From Bradyrhizobium sp. MOS002 (GTDB lineage Bacteria; Pseudomonadota; Alphaproteobacteria; Rhizobiales; Xanthobacteraceae): a DNA stretch of 64,000 nucleotides. Both the position numbers and the translations under genes were made by a program. The notes beneath the pieces were generated by a model, which saw only the letters and a program-made list of their open reading frames with translations, did not search any database and had not been told where the DNA came from. Shown in pieces: positions 8,789 through 18,909 of this stretch. Location of the stretch: assembly GCF_003020115.1 (NCBI RefSeq), contig NZ_PYFX01000002.1, positions 248,001-312,000 of the forward strand. The letters run 5' to 3'. Within the stretch, counting starts at the first letter, position 1. Every line of letters begins with the position of its first letter.

Positions 8789-8798
8789 GTGCGGAGGT

Positions 8799-11700
8799 TT
8801 ACTCCGCCGCCACCATCTGCTGCGTGCGCCACTGGCCGAGCAGGGCACGGAGCGAAGCCGGCTTGACCGGCTTGTTGAGCACCGCGACCTTTTCGTCGCG
8901 GGCCGCCATTTGCACGGCGGGGCTGCGGTCGGCGGTGATCAGAATCGCGGGGATGCCGTCACCGAAGCGGCGGCGGATGTCGCGGATCGCGGCGATGCCG
9001 TTGCCGCGGTCGAGGTGATAATCGACCAGCAGGCCGGTCACGCGGCGGCCGGCAGTTTCGATCGCGGCGATCGCGCCCTCGGGATCGGCGACTGCGATCA
9101 CCTCGGCGTCCCAGGCCTTCAGCAGCGTGCGCATGCCGTCGAGGATCGCGGCGTCGTTCTCGATGCAGACGATCAGGGTACCCGAGATCGAGGTGCGCGC
9201 GAGCGGGGTCGCGCTGGTCACAGCCGCGGTGTGGGTGATCGCCTTCGCCGTCGGCACCGTCACGGAAAACACCGAGCCGCCGCCGACATTGGAATCGATG
9301 GCGATGCCATGGTTGAGCACGCGTGCCAACCGCTCGACGATCGACAGGCCAAGGCCGAGGCCGCGGGCGATCCGCGCGCCCTGCTCGAGGCGGTGGAATT
9401 CCTTGAAGATCTCGCCGCGCTTGACCGTCGGGATGCCGACGCCGGTGTCGTAGACGCAGATCTTGAGCGAGGCGCCGCGGCGGCGGCAGCCGACCAGCAC
9501 GCGCCCGCGCGGGGTATATTTGATCGCGTTGGAGATCAGGTTCTGGAGCAGCCGCCGCAGCAGGAGACGATCCGACTCGACGGGCAGCGAGCACGGCACG
9601 AAGACGAGCGCCAGATTCTTGGCGCGCGCGACCGGCGCGAACTCGATTTCCAGCGAGCGCATCAGATCGGCCATCTTGAAGCTCGAGATCGAGGTCGTCA
9701 TCGCGCCGGCGTCGAGCCTGGAGATGTCGAGCAGCGCGCCGAGGATCTCCTCGATCGCCTGGAGCGATTCGTCGATGTTCTCGACCAGCCGCGTCTCCTC
9801 GCCGCTGTGCTGACGCTCGACCAGGCTCGTGACATAGAGCCGCGCCGCGTTCAGCGGCTGGAGAATGTCGTGGCTGGCGGCGGCGAGAAAGCGCGTCTTG
9901 GAGATGCTGGCGTCTTCGGCCGCGCTCTTGGCCAGCGCCAGCTCGGAATTCAGCCGGGTCAGCTCCTCGGTGCGGTCGCGCACCCGCTTCTCCAGCGTCG
10001 CATTGGCGCGCTCCAGCGCTTCGGCCGCCTCGAACGTCGGCGTGACGTCGGTGAAGGTGATGACGAAGCCGCCGCCCGGCATGCGGTTGGTCAAGATCTC
10101 GATCACCATGTGGCGGTCGGGCAGGCGCTCGAGATAAGGCTCGCCGTCGGTGGTGTAGGCCGCCAGTCGGCGCTCCAGCATGGCCTCGCGCTCGATCGGA
10201 TCGGTCGGCTCGCTCACGCCCATGAATTCCAGGATTTCACGCAACGGCGTGCCGAACTGGATGAAATGCGGGGGAACGTTGAGGAGATCGCCGAACTGCC
10301 GGTTGGAGCAGATCAGTTGCAGATCGGCATCGAACACCGCGATGCCCTGGCGCACATGGTTGAGCGCGGTCTGCAGGATCTCGCGGTTGAAATGAAGCGC
10401 CGCATGGGAATCGTCGAGCAGCTTGAGCGCGGCCTTCGCCGACACCGTCCGCTTGCGCAGCAGCAGCGACATCACGAGACGCGAGGAGGCCGCCCCGATC
10501 GAGGAGGCGATCAGGTGCTCGGCGTGCTGCAGCAGCTCGAAATCGGCGGGCGCCCCGGACTCCAGCCGCACATTGCGCCGCGCGGAGAATGCCTCGAACG
10601 AATGCCGCGCGCGGTCAGGCCCGAGATATTGCGCCACGGTGGTCTGGATGTCCTGCACCGTGACGGTGGTGCGCCAGCGGCGGAAGTTCGGGGAGATCGG
10701 CGCGAGCGTGTTGGGAACGAACAGATCGGCCTGCACCAGCTCGATCGACGACGGTTGGCGCGCCAGCGACAGCAGCACGTAGGTGAGGATGTTGAGCGAC
10801 AGCGACCAGACCACGCCGTGCATCAGCGGCGGCAAATCGGCGCCGAACAGCGCCTGCGGCCGCAGCGCCTCGATCCCGAACGGGCCGTGCTGGAGCAGCA
10901 GGATGCCCGCCGTCGAAGTATCCATGAAGCTCGGGATGAACAGCGTGTAGAGCCACACCGCGAAGCCGACCAGCATGCCGCCGATCGCGCCGCGCGCGGT
11001 CGCGCGCCGCCACAGCAGTCCGCCGAAGAAGCTGGGTGCAAGCTGGGCGATGGCGGCAAAGGAGAGCAGGCCGATCGCCGCGAGCTGGGTGTTGCCGAGC
11101 GCGCGGTAGTAGAAATACGCCATCACCATGATGGCGAAGATCGCGAGCCGGCGCGAGCGCAACAGGAAGTCGCTGAAATCGGCGCCGCCGGTGCGCCCCT
11201 CGGGCCGTCGTTGCAGAACCAGGGGCACCACGAGATCGTTCGAGACCATGATGGAGAGCGCGACACATTCGACGATCACCATCGCGGTCGCCGCCGACAG
11301 GCCGCCGACGAAGACGGCGACACTGAGCAGATCCGCGCCGCCCGCCATCGGCAGCGCCAGCACGTACATATCCGGATCGGCGGCGCCGAACGGGAAGCTG
11401 ACGAGGCCGGCGAATGCGATCGGGATGACGAACAGATTGATGGCGACGAGATAGAGCGGGAACAGCCAGCGCGCGCGGCCGACCTCGGCGTCCGAGGAAT
11501 TCTCCACCACGCTGACGTGGAACTGGCGTGGCAGCAGCATGATCGCGCACAGCGACAGCAGCGTCATGGTCAGGAAGTTGCCGATCGACGGCGAATAGTT
11601 GATGACGCGCACCGCCTCCGGTGTCTTCATCGCGCGCTCGATCAGTTCGTGCGGCGAGAACATCCAGAACGTGACGAAGATGCCCGCGGCGAGGAAGGCG

Positions 11701-12308
11701 ACCAGCTTGATGATGGATTCGGTCGCGACCGCGAGCATCAGGCCGTGCTGATGCTCGGTGGCGTCCGTCTGCCGCGTGCCGAACAGAACCGCGAAGGCCG
11801 CCATCGCCAGCGTCACCATCAGCGCCACGTCGCCGACGATCGGGATGTGGGAGAAGGCCTGGTCTTCGCTCAGGATGGTTTCGAGCGAGGAGGCGACCGC
11901 CTTGAGCTGGAGCGCGATGTAGGGCACCGAGCCGATGATCGCGATCAGCGCGACGGTTGCCGCCACCGCCTGGCTCTTGCCGTAGCGCGCGCCGATGAAG
12001 TCGGCGATCGAGGTGATGTTATTGGCCTTCGCGAGCTGGATCACGCGGCGGAGGACGCCGGCTCCGAGCCCGATCATCAGGATCGGGCCGACATAGATCG
12101 CGAGGAAGTCGGTGGAGGTGCGGGTGGCGAAGCCGACCGAGCCGAAGAAAGTCCAGGAGGTGCAGTAGATCGCCAGCGACAGCGGGTAGATCAGCCCCGA
12201 GGCGCGGCCGCGCCCGGCCGGCGAACGGCGGTCGCCATGGCTCGCCACCAGGAACAGAAAACCGATATAGCCGAAGGCGGCGGCGATCACGCCCCAATCG
12301 TGCAGCAT
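8799..12308 (-). CDS. Sodium/solute symporter-type hybrid histidine kinase
   Basis: A 1169-residue membrane sensor. Residues 1 to about 520 are an SSS/SLC5-like transporter domain of about 13 helices, followed by a PAS domain (about 640-750, QLICSNRQFGDLLNVP), a coiled coil (EALERANATLEKRVRDRTEELTRL is part of it), and the kinase: H-box SHDILQPLNAARL with His about 813, N-box NLISNAIKYT, G1 DTGVGIP and G2 GLGLGLSIV. A C-terminal receiver carries the acceptor Asp about 1096 in LLVDYHLD. This is the architecture of CbrA/ErcS-like kinases, which may couple sensing to solute passage. There is no output domain, so phosphotransfer to a separate regulator is expected. The start has GGGAGA upstream. 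Confidence 0.93.
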   Translation of the reverse strand: MLHDWGVIAAAFGYIGFLFLVASHGDRRSPAGRGRASGLIYPLSLAIYCTSWTFFGSVGFATRTSTDFLAIYVGPILMIGLGAGVLRRVIQLAKANNITSIADFIGARYGKSQAVAATVALIAIIGSVPYIALQLKAVASSLETILSEDQAFSHIPIVGDVALMVTLAMAAFAVLFGTRQTDATEHQHGLMLAVATESIIKLVAFLAAGIFVTFWMFSPHELIERAMKTPEAVRVINYSPSIGNFLTMTLLSLCAIMLLPRQFHVSVVENSSDAEVGRARWLFPLYLVAINLFVIPIAFAGLVSFPFGAADPDMYVLALPMAGGADLLSVAVFVGGLSAATAMVIVECVALSIMVSNDLVVPLVLQRRPEGRTGGADFSDFLLRSRRLAIFAIMVMAYFYYRALGNTQLAAIGLLSFAAIAQLAPSFFGGLLWRRATARGAIGGMLVGFAVWLYTLFIPSFMDTSTAGILLLQHGPFGIEALRPQALFGADLPPLMHGVVWSLSLNILTYVLLSLARQPSSIELVQADLFVPNTLAPISPNFRRWRTTVTVQDIQTTVAQYLGPDRARHSFEAFSARRNVRLESGAPADFELLQHAEHLIASSIGAASSRLVMSLLLRKRTVSAKAALKLLDDSHAALHFNREILQTALNHVRQGIAVFDADLQLICSNRQFGDLLNVPPHFIQFGTPLREILEFMGVSEPTDPIEREAMLERRLAAYTTDGEPYLERLPDRHMVIEILTNRMPGGGFVITFTDVTPTFEAAEALERANATLEKRVRDRTEELTRLNSELALAKSAAEDASISKTRFLAAASHDILQPLNAARLYVTSLVERQHSGEETRLVENIDESLQAIEEILGALLDISRLDAGAMTTSISSFKMADLMRSLEIEFAPVARAKNLALVFVPCSLPVESDRLLLRRLLQNLISNAIKYTPRGRVLVGCRRRGASLKICVYDTGVGIPTVKRGEIFKEFHRLEQGARIARGLGLGLSIVERLARVLNHGIAIDSNVGGGSVFSVTVPTAKAITHTAAVTSATPLARTSISGTLIVCIENDAAILDGMRTLLKAWDAEVIAVADPEGAIAAIETAGRRVTGLLVDYHLDRGNGIAAIRDIRRRFGDGIPAILITADRSPAVQMAARDEKVAVLNKPVKPASLRALLGQWRTQQMVAAE

Positions 12309-12475
12309 GGCGAGCGTGCTTCTCCCATGGCGCGGTAGCGCCCGATCTTCCTAAGGCGCGCCGGCCGCGCCCGATCTCATTTTCCCTGTAAATCTAGCGC
12401 GTTGCACGAGTGGAGGCGACAGCCAAATGCCGGGGCCGGGCGGGAACTGGGGTTGTCGTTAAGCGGAGAGACCTA

Positions 12476-12599
12476 CGTCGTCCTGGCGAAAGCCAGGACC
12501 CATAACCACAGGACATGGTTATGAGCGCCCAAGTGGCCACAGCGAACTGTAACAATTCACAGTCGGGGTAATGGGTCCTGGCATTCGCCAGGACGACCG
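12476..12599. repeat. Palindromic repeat element, copy 1
   Basis: Bounded by CGTCGTCCTGGCGAAAGCC and, inverted, GGGTCCTGGCATTCGCCAGG ending in GACGACC, giving a hairpin-forming element of about 124 bases. The right end touches the hemA stop codon. A second copy with the same ends lies at 55993-56118. The internal part is not conserved between the two, as expected for a small non-autonomous repeat. Confidence 0.75.
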
Positions 12600-13829
12600 C
12601 TACTCCGCCGCCAGCGACTTCTCGCGCAGCGGCAGACCCAGGCGGTCCCACACCTGCAGCAGGGCTTCGGCGAGCTGATCGATCAGGCCGTCGTCGTGAT
12701 AGGGCGAGGGCGTGATGCGCAGGCGTTCGGAGCCCTTGGCGACCGTCGGATAGTTGATCGGCTGGATGTAGATGCCGTGCTGTTCGAGCAAGAGGTCGGA
12801 AGCCTGCTTGCACTTTTCGGCATCGCCGATGAACAGCGGGACGATGTGGGTGTCGCTCGACATCACCGGCAGGCCGGCGGCGTTGAGGATCGCCTTGACC
12901 CGGGCGGCACGGTCCTGGTGACGCTCGCGCTCCCAGCTCGACGTCTTGAGATGCTTGATCGCGGCGGTCGCCGCCGAGCAGATCGCCGGCGGCAGCGCGG
13001 TGGTGAAGATGAAGCCCGGCGCATAAGAGCGCACGGCGTCGATGATCTGACCGTTGGCGGCGATGTAGCCACCGAGGCAGCCGAACGCCTTGGCGAGCGT
13101 GCCTTCGAGAATGTCGATGCGATGCATCACGCCGTCGCGCTCGGCGATGCCGCCGCCGCGCGGGCCGTACATGCCCACCGCATGGACCTCGTCGACATAG
13201 GTCATCGCGCCGTACTTCTCGGCGAGGTCGCAGATCTTGGCGAGCGGGGCGATGTCGCCGTCCATCGAATAAAGGCTCTCGCAGGCGATCAGCTTGGGCC
13301 GGCTCGGGCCCGCAGCCTGCAACAGCGCTTCGAGATCGGCGACGTCGTTGTGGCGGAACACGACCCGCTCGCAGCCGGACTGGCGGATGCCCTCGATCAT
13401 CGAATTGTGGTTCAGCTCGTCCGACAGGATCAGGCAGTTCGGAATGAGCTTTGCGATGGTCGCGATGCCGGTCTGGTTCGAGACGTAGCCGGACGTGAAG
13501 AGCAGCGAGGCTTCCTTGCCGTGCAGATCGGCGAGCTCGGCCTCGAGCTGCACCAGCGGATGATGCGTGCCGGCGATGTTGCGGGTGCCGCCGGCGCCGG
13601 TACCGACGCGGGTCGCGGTCTCGACCATCGCGCCTACCACCTTCGGGTGCTGGCCCATGCCGAGATAATCGTTGGAGCACCAGATCACGACGTCGCGCTT
13701 GCCCTTGGGCGAGTGCCAGAGCGCATGCGGGAACCGGCCGGCGATGCGCTCGAGATCGGCGAACACGCGGTAGCGCCGCTCGGCGTGGAGACGATCAAGG
13801 GCGGAATTGAAGAACTGGGCGTAATCCAT
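12600..13829 (-). CDS. hemA: 5-aminolevulinate synthase
   Basis: Makes 5-aminolevulinate from glycine and succinyl-CoA with pyridoxal phosphate, the first committed step of heme synthesis by the C4 route typical of alphaproteobacteria. The 409-residue sequence shows the N-terminal [20 protein letters not shown], the glycine-rich [15 protein letters not shown], the cofactor aspartate region [12 protein letters not shown], and the PLP lysine in [13 protein letters not shown] (about 248). The ATG at 13829 gives the usual rhizobial N-terminus; the open frame extends nine codons further. A FixK/FNR box lies 134 bases upstream, in keeping with the oxygen control described for hemA in Bradyrhizobium. 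Confidence 0.97.
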   Translation of the reverse strand: MDYAQFFNSALDRLHAERRYRVFADLERIAGRFPHALWHSPKGKRDVVIWCSNDYLGMGQHPKVVGAMVETATRVGTGAGGTRNIAGTHHPLVQLEAELADLHGKEASLLFTSGYVSNQTGIATIAKLIPNCLILSDELNHNSMIEGIRQSGCERVVFRHNDVADLEALLQAAGPSRPKLIACESLYSMDGDIAPLAKICDLAEKYGAMTYVDEVHAVGMYGPRGGGIAERDGVMHRIDILEGTLAKAFGCLGGYIAANGQIIDAVRSYAPGFIFTTALPPAICSAATAAIKHLKTSSWERERHQDRAARVKAILNAAGLPVMSSDTHIVPLFIGDAEKCKQASDLLLEQHGIYIQPINYPTVAKGSERLRITPSPYHDDGLIDQLAEALLQVWDRLGLPLREKSLAAE

Positions 13830-13962
13830 CGTCAAACCTGCAGCGGAACCGACCAAAGACCCGCATATCCTTAGAGCTTTTCCAGCTCCAATGTCTATGC
13901 GCTATCCCACATTTGGCCATGAGGGACATCTGGGCAAAATGCCCTATCGTGCGATTTGAAAC

Positions 13963-13976
13963 TTGATCCGGATCAA
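13963..13976. promoter_or_regulatory. FixK/FNR-type box upstream of hemA
   Basis: TTGATCCGGATCAA is a perfect palindrome matching the FixK/FNR consensus TTGAT-N4-ATCAA. It lies between hemA (start 13829, minus) and the 3' end of the MBL gene, so hemA is the only gene it can serve. FixK2 activates low-oxygen genes in Bradyrhizobium. A class II position would put the transcript start near 13928 with a leader of about 100 bases. Confidence 0.8.
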
Positions 13977-14030
13977 GTTCGCGCGAGGCGTAATGTTGCT
14001 CTGCACCATCCGCTGAAGTGAAGGCCGCGC

Positions 14031-15092
14031 TCAGGTCGTCCTGAACTGCAACACGCCGTCTTTCATTTCCGCCGTCAGCCGGCCTTCCACGATCATGTAG
14101 TTGACGTGGGCGACAAGTTCGCCAGCGGCGAAACCCATCTGGTGTTCGTCCAGCACGTGCTTGTTGAACACCACGGGTACCAATGCGCGCGAGGTCTGCG
14201 GCACCTCGCGGCAGGCTTCCGCGATCAGGCTGCAGCGTTCCTCGTGGTGATCGGCGAGCTGCTTGATGCGGGTCTTCAGCCCGTAGAACGGCACGCCGTG
14301 GCCGGGTAGTACCAGCACGTCATAGGGGAGAGTCGTGGTGAGGCTGGCGAGCGAGGCCAGATATTCGCCGAGCGAATTCTGGTCGGGCTCGACCGCCCAC
14401 ACGCTGACGTTCGGCGAGATCTTGCTCAGCACCTGGTCGGCCGAGAGGAACAGCTTGTCGTCGGCGCAATACAGCATCACCTGGTCGAGCGCATGACCGC
14501 CGCCGGTGATCACCTTGAAGCGGCGCGTGCCGATCACGACGTCGTCGCCATGCGAGATGCGGCGGTAGGACGGCGGCAGCACCGAAACGCGCTTGAGATA
14601 GTCCTGGCCGCGGCCGAGCAGTTTTTCGGTGAGCGACTCGTCCATGCCGTGGCGGCGGAAGAACAGCCGCTGCGCCTCCTGCCGCTCCTCGGTGCCGCGG
14701 TTCTGGTGATAGACCGATTGCAGATATTCGACCTGCGACATCACCAGCGGGCACTTGAACCGCTCGACGATCCACCCGGCCAGACCGACATGATCGGGAT
14801 GGGAATGGGTCACGATCAGGCGCGTGATGTTGACGCCCTTCAGCGGCCCGTCGAACAGCTTAGTCCAGGCTTCGATCGTCTCCTCATTGCCGAAGCCGGT
14901 GTCCACGATGGCATAGCCGTCGCCGTCGGCGAGCAGGTAGATGTTCACGTGGTTGAGGCGGAACGGCAGCTTCAGCCGCGCCCACAACACGCCCGGCTTC
15001 ACCTCGACGACCTGTTCGGGGCCGGGATGCTGTTCCCAGGGATAGCGCAGCGCGTCGGCGGAGGACTGCACGGTGTCGGTTTTCGTGTTCAT
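14031..15092 (-). CDS. MBL-fold metallo-hydrolase
   Basis: A 353-residue metallo-beta-lactamase-fold hydrolase. The zinc motif H96-x-H98-x-D100-H101 is in VTHSHPDHVG, with the later ligands in GGGHALDQVMLY, LFLSADQVL and LPGHGVPF. The C-terminal part (ADHHEERCSLIAEA onward) is a helical domain seen in glyoxalase II-like and LACTB2-like members. Substrate unknown; thioesters or similar are possible. The neighbours do not give a clear pathway. Confidence 0.85.
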   Translation of the reverse strand: MNTKTDTVQSSADALRYPWEQHPGPEQVVEVKPGVLWARLKLPFRLNHVNIYLLADGDGYAIVDTGFGNEETIEAWTKLFDGPLKGVNITRLIVTHSHPDHVGLAGWIVERFKCPLVMSQVEYLQSVYHQNRGTEERQEAQRLFFRRHGMDESLTEKLLGRGQDYLKRVSVLPPSYRRISHGDDVVIGTRRFKVITGGGHALDQVMLYCADDKLFLSADQVLSKISPNVSVWAVEPDQNSLGEYLASLASLTTTLPYDVLVLPGHGVPFYGLKTRIKQLADHHEERCSLIAEACREVPQTSRALVPVVFNKHVLDEHQMGFAAGELVAHVNYMIVEGRLTAEMKDGVLQFRTT

Positions 15093-15120
15093 GCCACCGG
15101 ATTAAACCCACTAGCTGCGG

Positions 15121-15149
15121 CGCGCCAGCCGAAAAAGAACGCTGGCGCG
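15121..15149 (-). terminator. Hairpin between the chemoreceptor and MBL genes
   Basis: CGCGCCAGC (15121-15129) pairs perfectly with GCTGGCGCG (15141-15149) around an A-rich loop. It lies behind the chemoreceptor stop on the minus strand and could terminate that transcript, though no strong T-tract follows. Confidence 0.5.
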
Positions 15150-15187
15150 GCCCGCATAGCGGTCATTCCGGGCTACGGAACGGCGGC

Positions 15188-17341
15188 CTACGCCGCCCGC
15201 ATGTTGTTGAGGAACGCGTCGATCTCTCCGCGCAGCATGTCGGCTTCGCGACGGAGCGCGTCGGAGGCGCCGAGCACTTCGTTCGCCGCTGCGCCGGCTT
15301 CCGCCGAAGCAGTGGAGACGCCGACGATGTTGCTGGAGACCTCGCTGGTGCCGCCGGCCGCATGCTGGATGTTGCGGGCGATCTCGCGTGTCGCCGCGCC
15401 CTGTTCCTCGACCGCGGCGGCGATCGTCGTGGTGACGTCGTTGATCTCGCCGATGATCCGGCCGATGCCCTGGATGGCGCAGACCGCCGAAGTCGTCACC
15501 GACTGCATGCTGGCGATCTGGCTGCGGATCTCCTCCGTCGCCTTGGCGGTCTGGCTCGCGAGGCTCTTCACCTCGGAGGCGACCACCGCGAAACCGCGGC
15601 CGGCTTCGCCCGCGCGCGCCGCCTCGATGGTGGCGTTGAGCGCCAGCAGATTGGTCTGCGAGGCGATGGTCTGGATCAGGTCGACCACGACGCTGATACG
15701 ACTCGCGCTGTCGGCGAGGCTCTGCACCGTGGCGTCGGTTGCGCCGGCTTCGTCGACCGCCTTCCTGGCGATCGCGGCCGAGGTGACGACCTGCTTGCTG
15801 ATCTCCTCGATTGAGGACGAGAGCTGCTCGGTGCCTGACGACACGGTCTGCACGTTGACCGAGGTCTCCTCGGCTGCGGAGGCAACCGCGTTCACCAGCG
15901 CATTGGACTGGTCTGCCGTGTTCGACATGCTCTGCGCGGTCGATTGCATCGAATTGGCCGACTGCGCGAGATTGTCGAGCGCGGAGCGGACCGCGCCTTC
16001 GAATTCCGCAATCTTCGCCTCCATCTGCGCCGCACGCTCGGCCTTGGCGACGCGATCCCTGTCCTGCTCGCTCGCAAGCGCCCGGGCTTCGATCATGCTG
16101 TCGCGGAACACCGTCAGCGTTTCCTTCATCGCGCCGATCTCGTCGTTCTGCCGGGAGCGGACGATCTCGGTGTCGAGGTCGCCGGCCGAGAGCAGCTGCA
16201 TGGCGCGTTGAAGCTCGCGAATGCGGCGCAGGATGTTGCGGCCGACGTAGAGCCAGACGAACAGCGCCGAGCCGACCAGCATCAGTGCGCCCAGTGCCAG
16301 CATCGCGGTGGTCGCGAGCGAGATCTCCTGCCGCGCCTGGAAGGTCGACGCATTGGTCTCCTTCTGCACACCCTCGACCAGCTGCTGCACGCTGATGCCG
16401 AGGCCGACGTTGAGCTTGCGGGTCTCGTCCAGAATGGTCTGGCCGTAGTCGATGGCGTCGAGCTCCTTCTGGCGGATCTTGAACACGCCGGACTTGCCCT
16501 CACCGAAGGCGAACAGCTTTTGCACGGTGTCGCGCACCGCTTGCATCGAGGCCATGTTCGGCAGGTCCTCGAGATTCGACTTGACGCGGTCGCGCGTCGC
16601 CTTGAACTCCTTCTCGATCGCCTCCAGCGTATCGCTGTTGTTGGCCGACAGCGCCGCCATCATGTCGGCGGCCATCAGATTGCCGTTGGCGGAGATGGTC
16701 GCGACCTGGGAGACGGTGCGAGCGGCTTCGGTGGCATCGTCGGCGGAAACTTCCGCCGCGCCGAGGATCGCGTTCAGGCGTGTCTGCGCATCCAGCATGG
16801 CAGGACCGGCCGCGCCGACGAAGGTGAGCTGCGCCTTGCGGAGCGCTTCATACTGCTTGTCATGCAGCGCGCCGGCATCGAGCCGCTCGCGCGCCGCCGA
16901 CACCAGGCTCTGGGTCGCCTCGTCGATGCTCTTGGCGGTGTCGCGCAACGCGGTTGCGATCTGCTTGTCGGCGCCGAGCTCGATGATCTCGCCGAGCTTG
17001 GCCATGGCGAGCTGCTGGATCTCCTGCACCTTCTTGGTGCGTTCGTTCAGCGCCTCGTCGGACGGCGACGCCAGGAGGCCCGGCCCCTGCGCCGCGAGCG
17101 TTGCGCTTTGCGATGCGAGTTGAAGGCTGGCGGAGAGGCGCGGGATGTCGCGACCGCTCAGGTCCATCATGGTGCTGCCGAGATGGTTGAAGACGAAGCC
17201 GGCGCCGGCTGCAATCACGAGGCCCATGCCCGCGATCACCGCGAAGGCCGTGAACAGGCTGCCGCGCACGCCCCATGCCGGCATTTTGAAACGAGGCCGG
17301 ATACGACCAAGCAAACGGCCAAGGCCCAGACGGATCGCCAT
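15188..17341 (-). CDS. Methyl-accepting chemotaxis protein
   Basis: A 717-residue transmembrane chemoreceptor. TM1 is at about 27-49, followed by a long helical periplasmic sensor (about 50-340) of the four-helix or HBM type, TM2 at about 346-368 and a HAMP domain ([22 protein letters not shown]). The signalling domain has the highly conserved hairpin tip [19 protein letters not shown] near residue 565, followed by [14 protein letters not shown]. There is no C-terminal CheR-binding pentapeptide. The start at 17341 is preceded by GGGGGAA. No che genes are adjacent, so it feeds a chemotaxis system encoded elsewhere; the ligand is unknown. Confidence 0.95.
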   Translation of the reverse strand: MAIRLGLGRLLGRIRPRFKMPAWGVRGSLFTAFAVIAGMGLVIAAGAGFVFNHLGSTMMDLSGRDIPRLSASLQLASQSATLAAQGPGLLASPSDEALNERTKKVQEIQQLAMAKLGEIIELGADKQIATALRDTAKSIDEATQSLVSAARERLDAGALHDKQYEALRKAQLTFVGAAGPAMLDAQTRLNAILGAAEVSADDATEAARTVSQVATISANGNLMAADMMAALSANNSDTLEAIEKEFKATRDRVKSNLEDLPNMASMQAVRDTVQKLFAFGEGKSGVFKIRQKELDAIDYGQTILDETRKLNVGLGISVQQLVEGVQKETNASTFQARQEISLATTAMLALGALMLVGSALFVWLYVGRNILRRIRELQRAMQLLSAGDLDTEIVRSRQNDEIGAMKETLTVFRDSMIEARALASEQDRDRVAKAERAAQMEAKIAEFEGAVRSALDNLAQSANSMQSTAQSMSNTADQSNALVNAVASAAEETSVNVQTVSSGTEQLSSSIEEISKQVVTSAAIARKAVDEAGATDATVQSLADSASRISVVVDLIQTIASQTNLLALNATIEAARAGEAGRGFAVVASEVKSLASQTAKATEEIRSQIASMQSVTTSAVCAIQGIGRIIGEINDVTTTIAAAVEEQGAATREIARNIQHAAGGTSEVSSNIVGVSTASAEAGAAANEVLGASDALRREADMLRGEIDAFLNNMRAA

Positions 17342-17445
17342 CGAAATTCCCCCACGCGTGATCTTTATGTTTTCGCCGAGGAGTATCCTTGGGGCAGGTT
17401 AAAAAATCGCAAGTTGCTCAATCGGTTGCGTGCATTCCGCAGAGC

Positions 17446-17478
17446 GAAAGAAGAAGGGCCGGCAATCATGCCGGCCCC
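17446..17478 (-). terminator. Rho-independent terminator of the outer-membrane protein gene
   Basis: GGGCCGGCA (17456-17464) pairs perfectly with TGCCGGCCC (17469-17477) around a four-base loop. Read on the minus strand the stem is followed by TTCTTCTTTCG, a T-rich run. It lies 29 bases after the stop codon of the minus-strand outer-membrane gene. Confidence 0.75.
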
Positions 17479-17506
17479 CCGATAACGGTAAGGACTTGAT
17501 AACCGT

Positions 17507-18232
17507 TCAGTAGCGCGCGACCGCCGAGTTGGCCCAGTTGAAGCGGTAGTTGACGCCCGCCTTGATGGTGTGGTCGTCGGTCGTGAAGTTGCCGGTTCCC
17601 GCCAGCGGGCCCGCGGTGAAGTGCGCGTCGCCGAAATTGTAGTACTGGTACTCGGCCTTGGCGGACCAGTTCGGCGCGAACATGTATTCGAGGCCGGCGC
17701 CGACGGTGTAGCCGTTGCGGTGGTCGCCGGTGATGATGAAGCCGGCCGGCACGCCGCCGACGGTCACCTTCTCGTTGTTGTCCGAATAAGCGTAGCCGCC
17801 CTTCACGTAGAGCAGGCCGGGACCCCAGGTGTAGCCGACGCGGCCGGTGATCGAGCCGAGACCGCGCTGGTCGTTGGTGTAGGCGACGCCGCCCGGGAAC
17901 ACCGCGCCGACGCTGCCGGAGAGCCAGGAATACTGGCCTTCGACGCCGACAACGAAGTTCGGGTTGAACTGCCAGTCTGCACCGGCCTGCAGGCCGCCGA
18001 GGAAACGGCCGTTGCCGTTATTGCCGGTGGAGAGGCCGTTGAAATTGTTGTCGCTGGAGAACGCGCCGCCGACATGGCCGCCGATATAGAAGCCGGTCCA
18101 GTTGTAGATCGGCGCGGCATAGGCGGGCGCGGGCGCCTTATAGTAGTTGCGGTTACCGAGATCGGCACCGACCGCCGGCGCAGCAGCGCCCACCACGAGC
18201 AGCGCAACGGTTGCAAACAGAATCTTCTTCAT
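17507..18232 (-). CDS. Omp25/RopB-like outer-membrane beta-barrel protein
   Basis: A 241-residue surface protein of the small eight-stranded barrel type common in Rhizobiales. The signal peptide MKKILFATVALLVVGAAAP ends near AVGA, a short Pro/Ala linker follows, then the barrel begins with WTGFYIGGHVGGAF. Alternating strands include GGLQAGADWQF, VGVEGQYSW, SITGRVGYTWG, LYVKGGYAYS and YTVGAGLEYMF, and the last strand is HTIKAGVNYRFNW. The protein ends in Tyr (AVARY) rather than Phe. These proteins give structural stability to the envelope and are often immunogenic; no transport role can be inferred. Confidence 0.92.
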   Translation of the reverse strand: MKKILFATVALLVVGAAAPAVGADLGNRNYYKAPAPAYAAPIYNWTGFYIGGHVGGAFSSDNNFNGLSTGNNGNGRFLGGLQAGADWQFNPNFVVGVEGQYSWLSGSVGAVFPGGVAYTNDQRGLGSITGRVGYTWGPGLLYVKGGYAYSDNNEKVTVGGVPAGFIITGDHRNGYTVGAGLEYMFAPNWSAKAEYQYYNFGDAHFTAGPLAGTGNFTTDDHTIKAGVNYRFNWANSAVARY

Positions 18233-18455
18233 AGTCTAAACTCCAACACTTAGGTCCCCGGCAGGCGCGCTTTCCGCGCCGTCGTTGGTTCTGCAGATAG
18301 CTCGCTTTTGACGAAAATGCTGTCACATGCATGGCACAGCGGCAGCCAACCTAACTTATTGGGCCGTAAATGATTTTCGTACTTAATGTCGGCTTAAGAA
18401 GTGGTGAAGGAAGGCTTAACTCACAGCTGTCCGGGTAACTTGCGCGCGCATCGGA

Positions 18456-18776
18456 TTAACCAAGACGACGCCGCGCCTCATCGCGCATCTGTTCACGGAA
18501 TGCAGCGCGCTTTGCGGGCCGGTCTTCCTCGCGCACGTCATGACGATCGAAGACGTCGAACTTATCCAGGATCGGATAGCGCTCGCTCGCCATCGCGAGC
18601 ACGCGCAGCACCTTGGTCGCCGACGGTGTCGGGCCGCTCACTTCCCAGCGCCGGATGGTGTCGGCGCCGCCCTTCTCCGGCAATCCGCAAAGCCGGGCCA
18701 TGTCGGCCACGGTGAGCTTGCGCTCGAGGACGTCTGAGAGATCGTTGCGGAGTTGCTTCAGTTCGGGACCGGTCAT
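18456..18776 (-). CDS. Small helix-turn-helix protein
   Basis: A 106-residue protein with a helix-turn-helix reading LTVADMARLCGL then ADTIRRWEVSGPTPSATKVLRVL, resembling XRE-like or MqsA-like single-domain DNA-binding proteins. The C-terminal half is charged and probably helical (KRAAFREQMRDEARRRLG). ATG 18776 opens in a region lacking a strong ribosome-binding site. No toxin partner is visible on either side, so a toxin-antitoxin role is unsupported. It is likely a small regulator or a phage-type remnant. Confidence 0.7.
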   Translation of the reverse strand: MTGPELKQLRNDLSDVLERKLTVADMARLCGLPEKGGADTIRRWEVSGPTPSATKVLRVLAMASERYPILDKFDVFDRHDVREEDRPAKRAAFREQMRDEARRRLG

Positions 18777-18909
18777 GTCGCCTCAATACGCGAAGTCGAT
18801 GAGGTGAATGCATTAGAGCTGATTCGGGTCCATCCGAAGGCGAGGCACACGTAGCGGGCGCGCGTGCTAGTCTCGCGCCCGCCGGGCTCAGCCAGGAAAG
18901 GAAAACCGC

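Noticed and set aside
8910..12338. 1142-codon open frame on the plus strand
   Set aside because: It is antisense to the hybrid histidine kinase and its translation is Arg/Asp/Gln/Gly-rich without any domain. Such long shadows are common in high-GC DNA.
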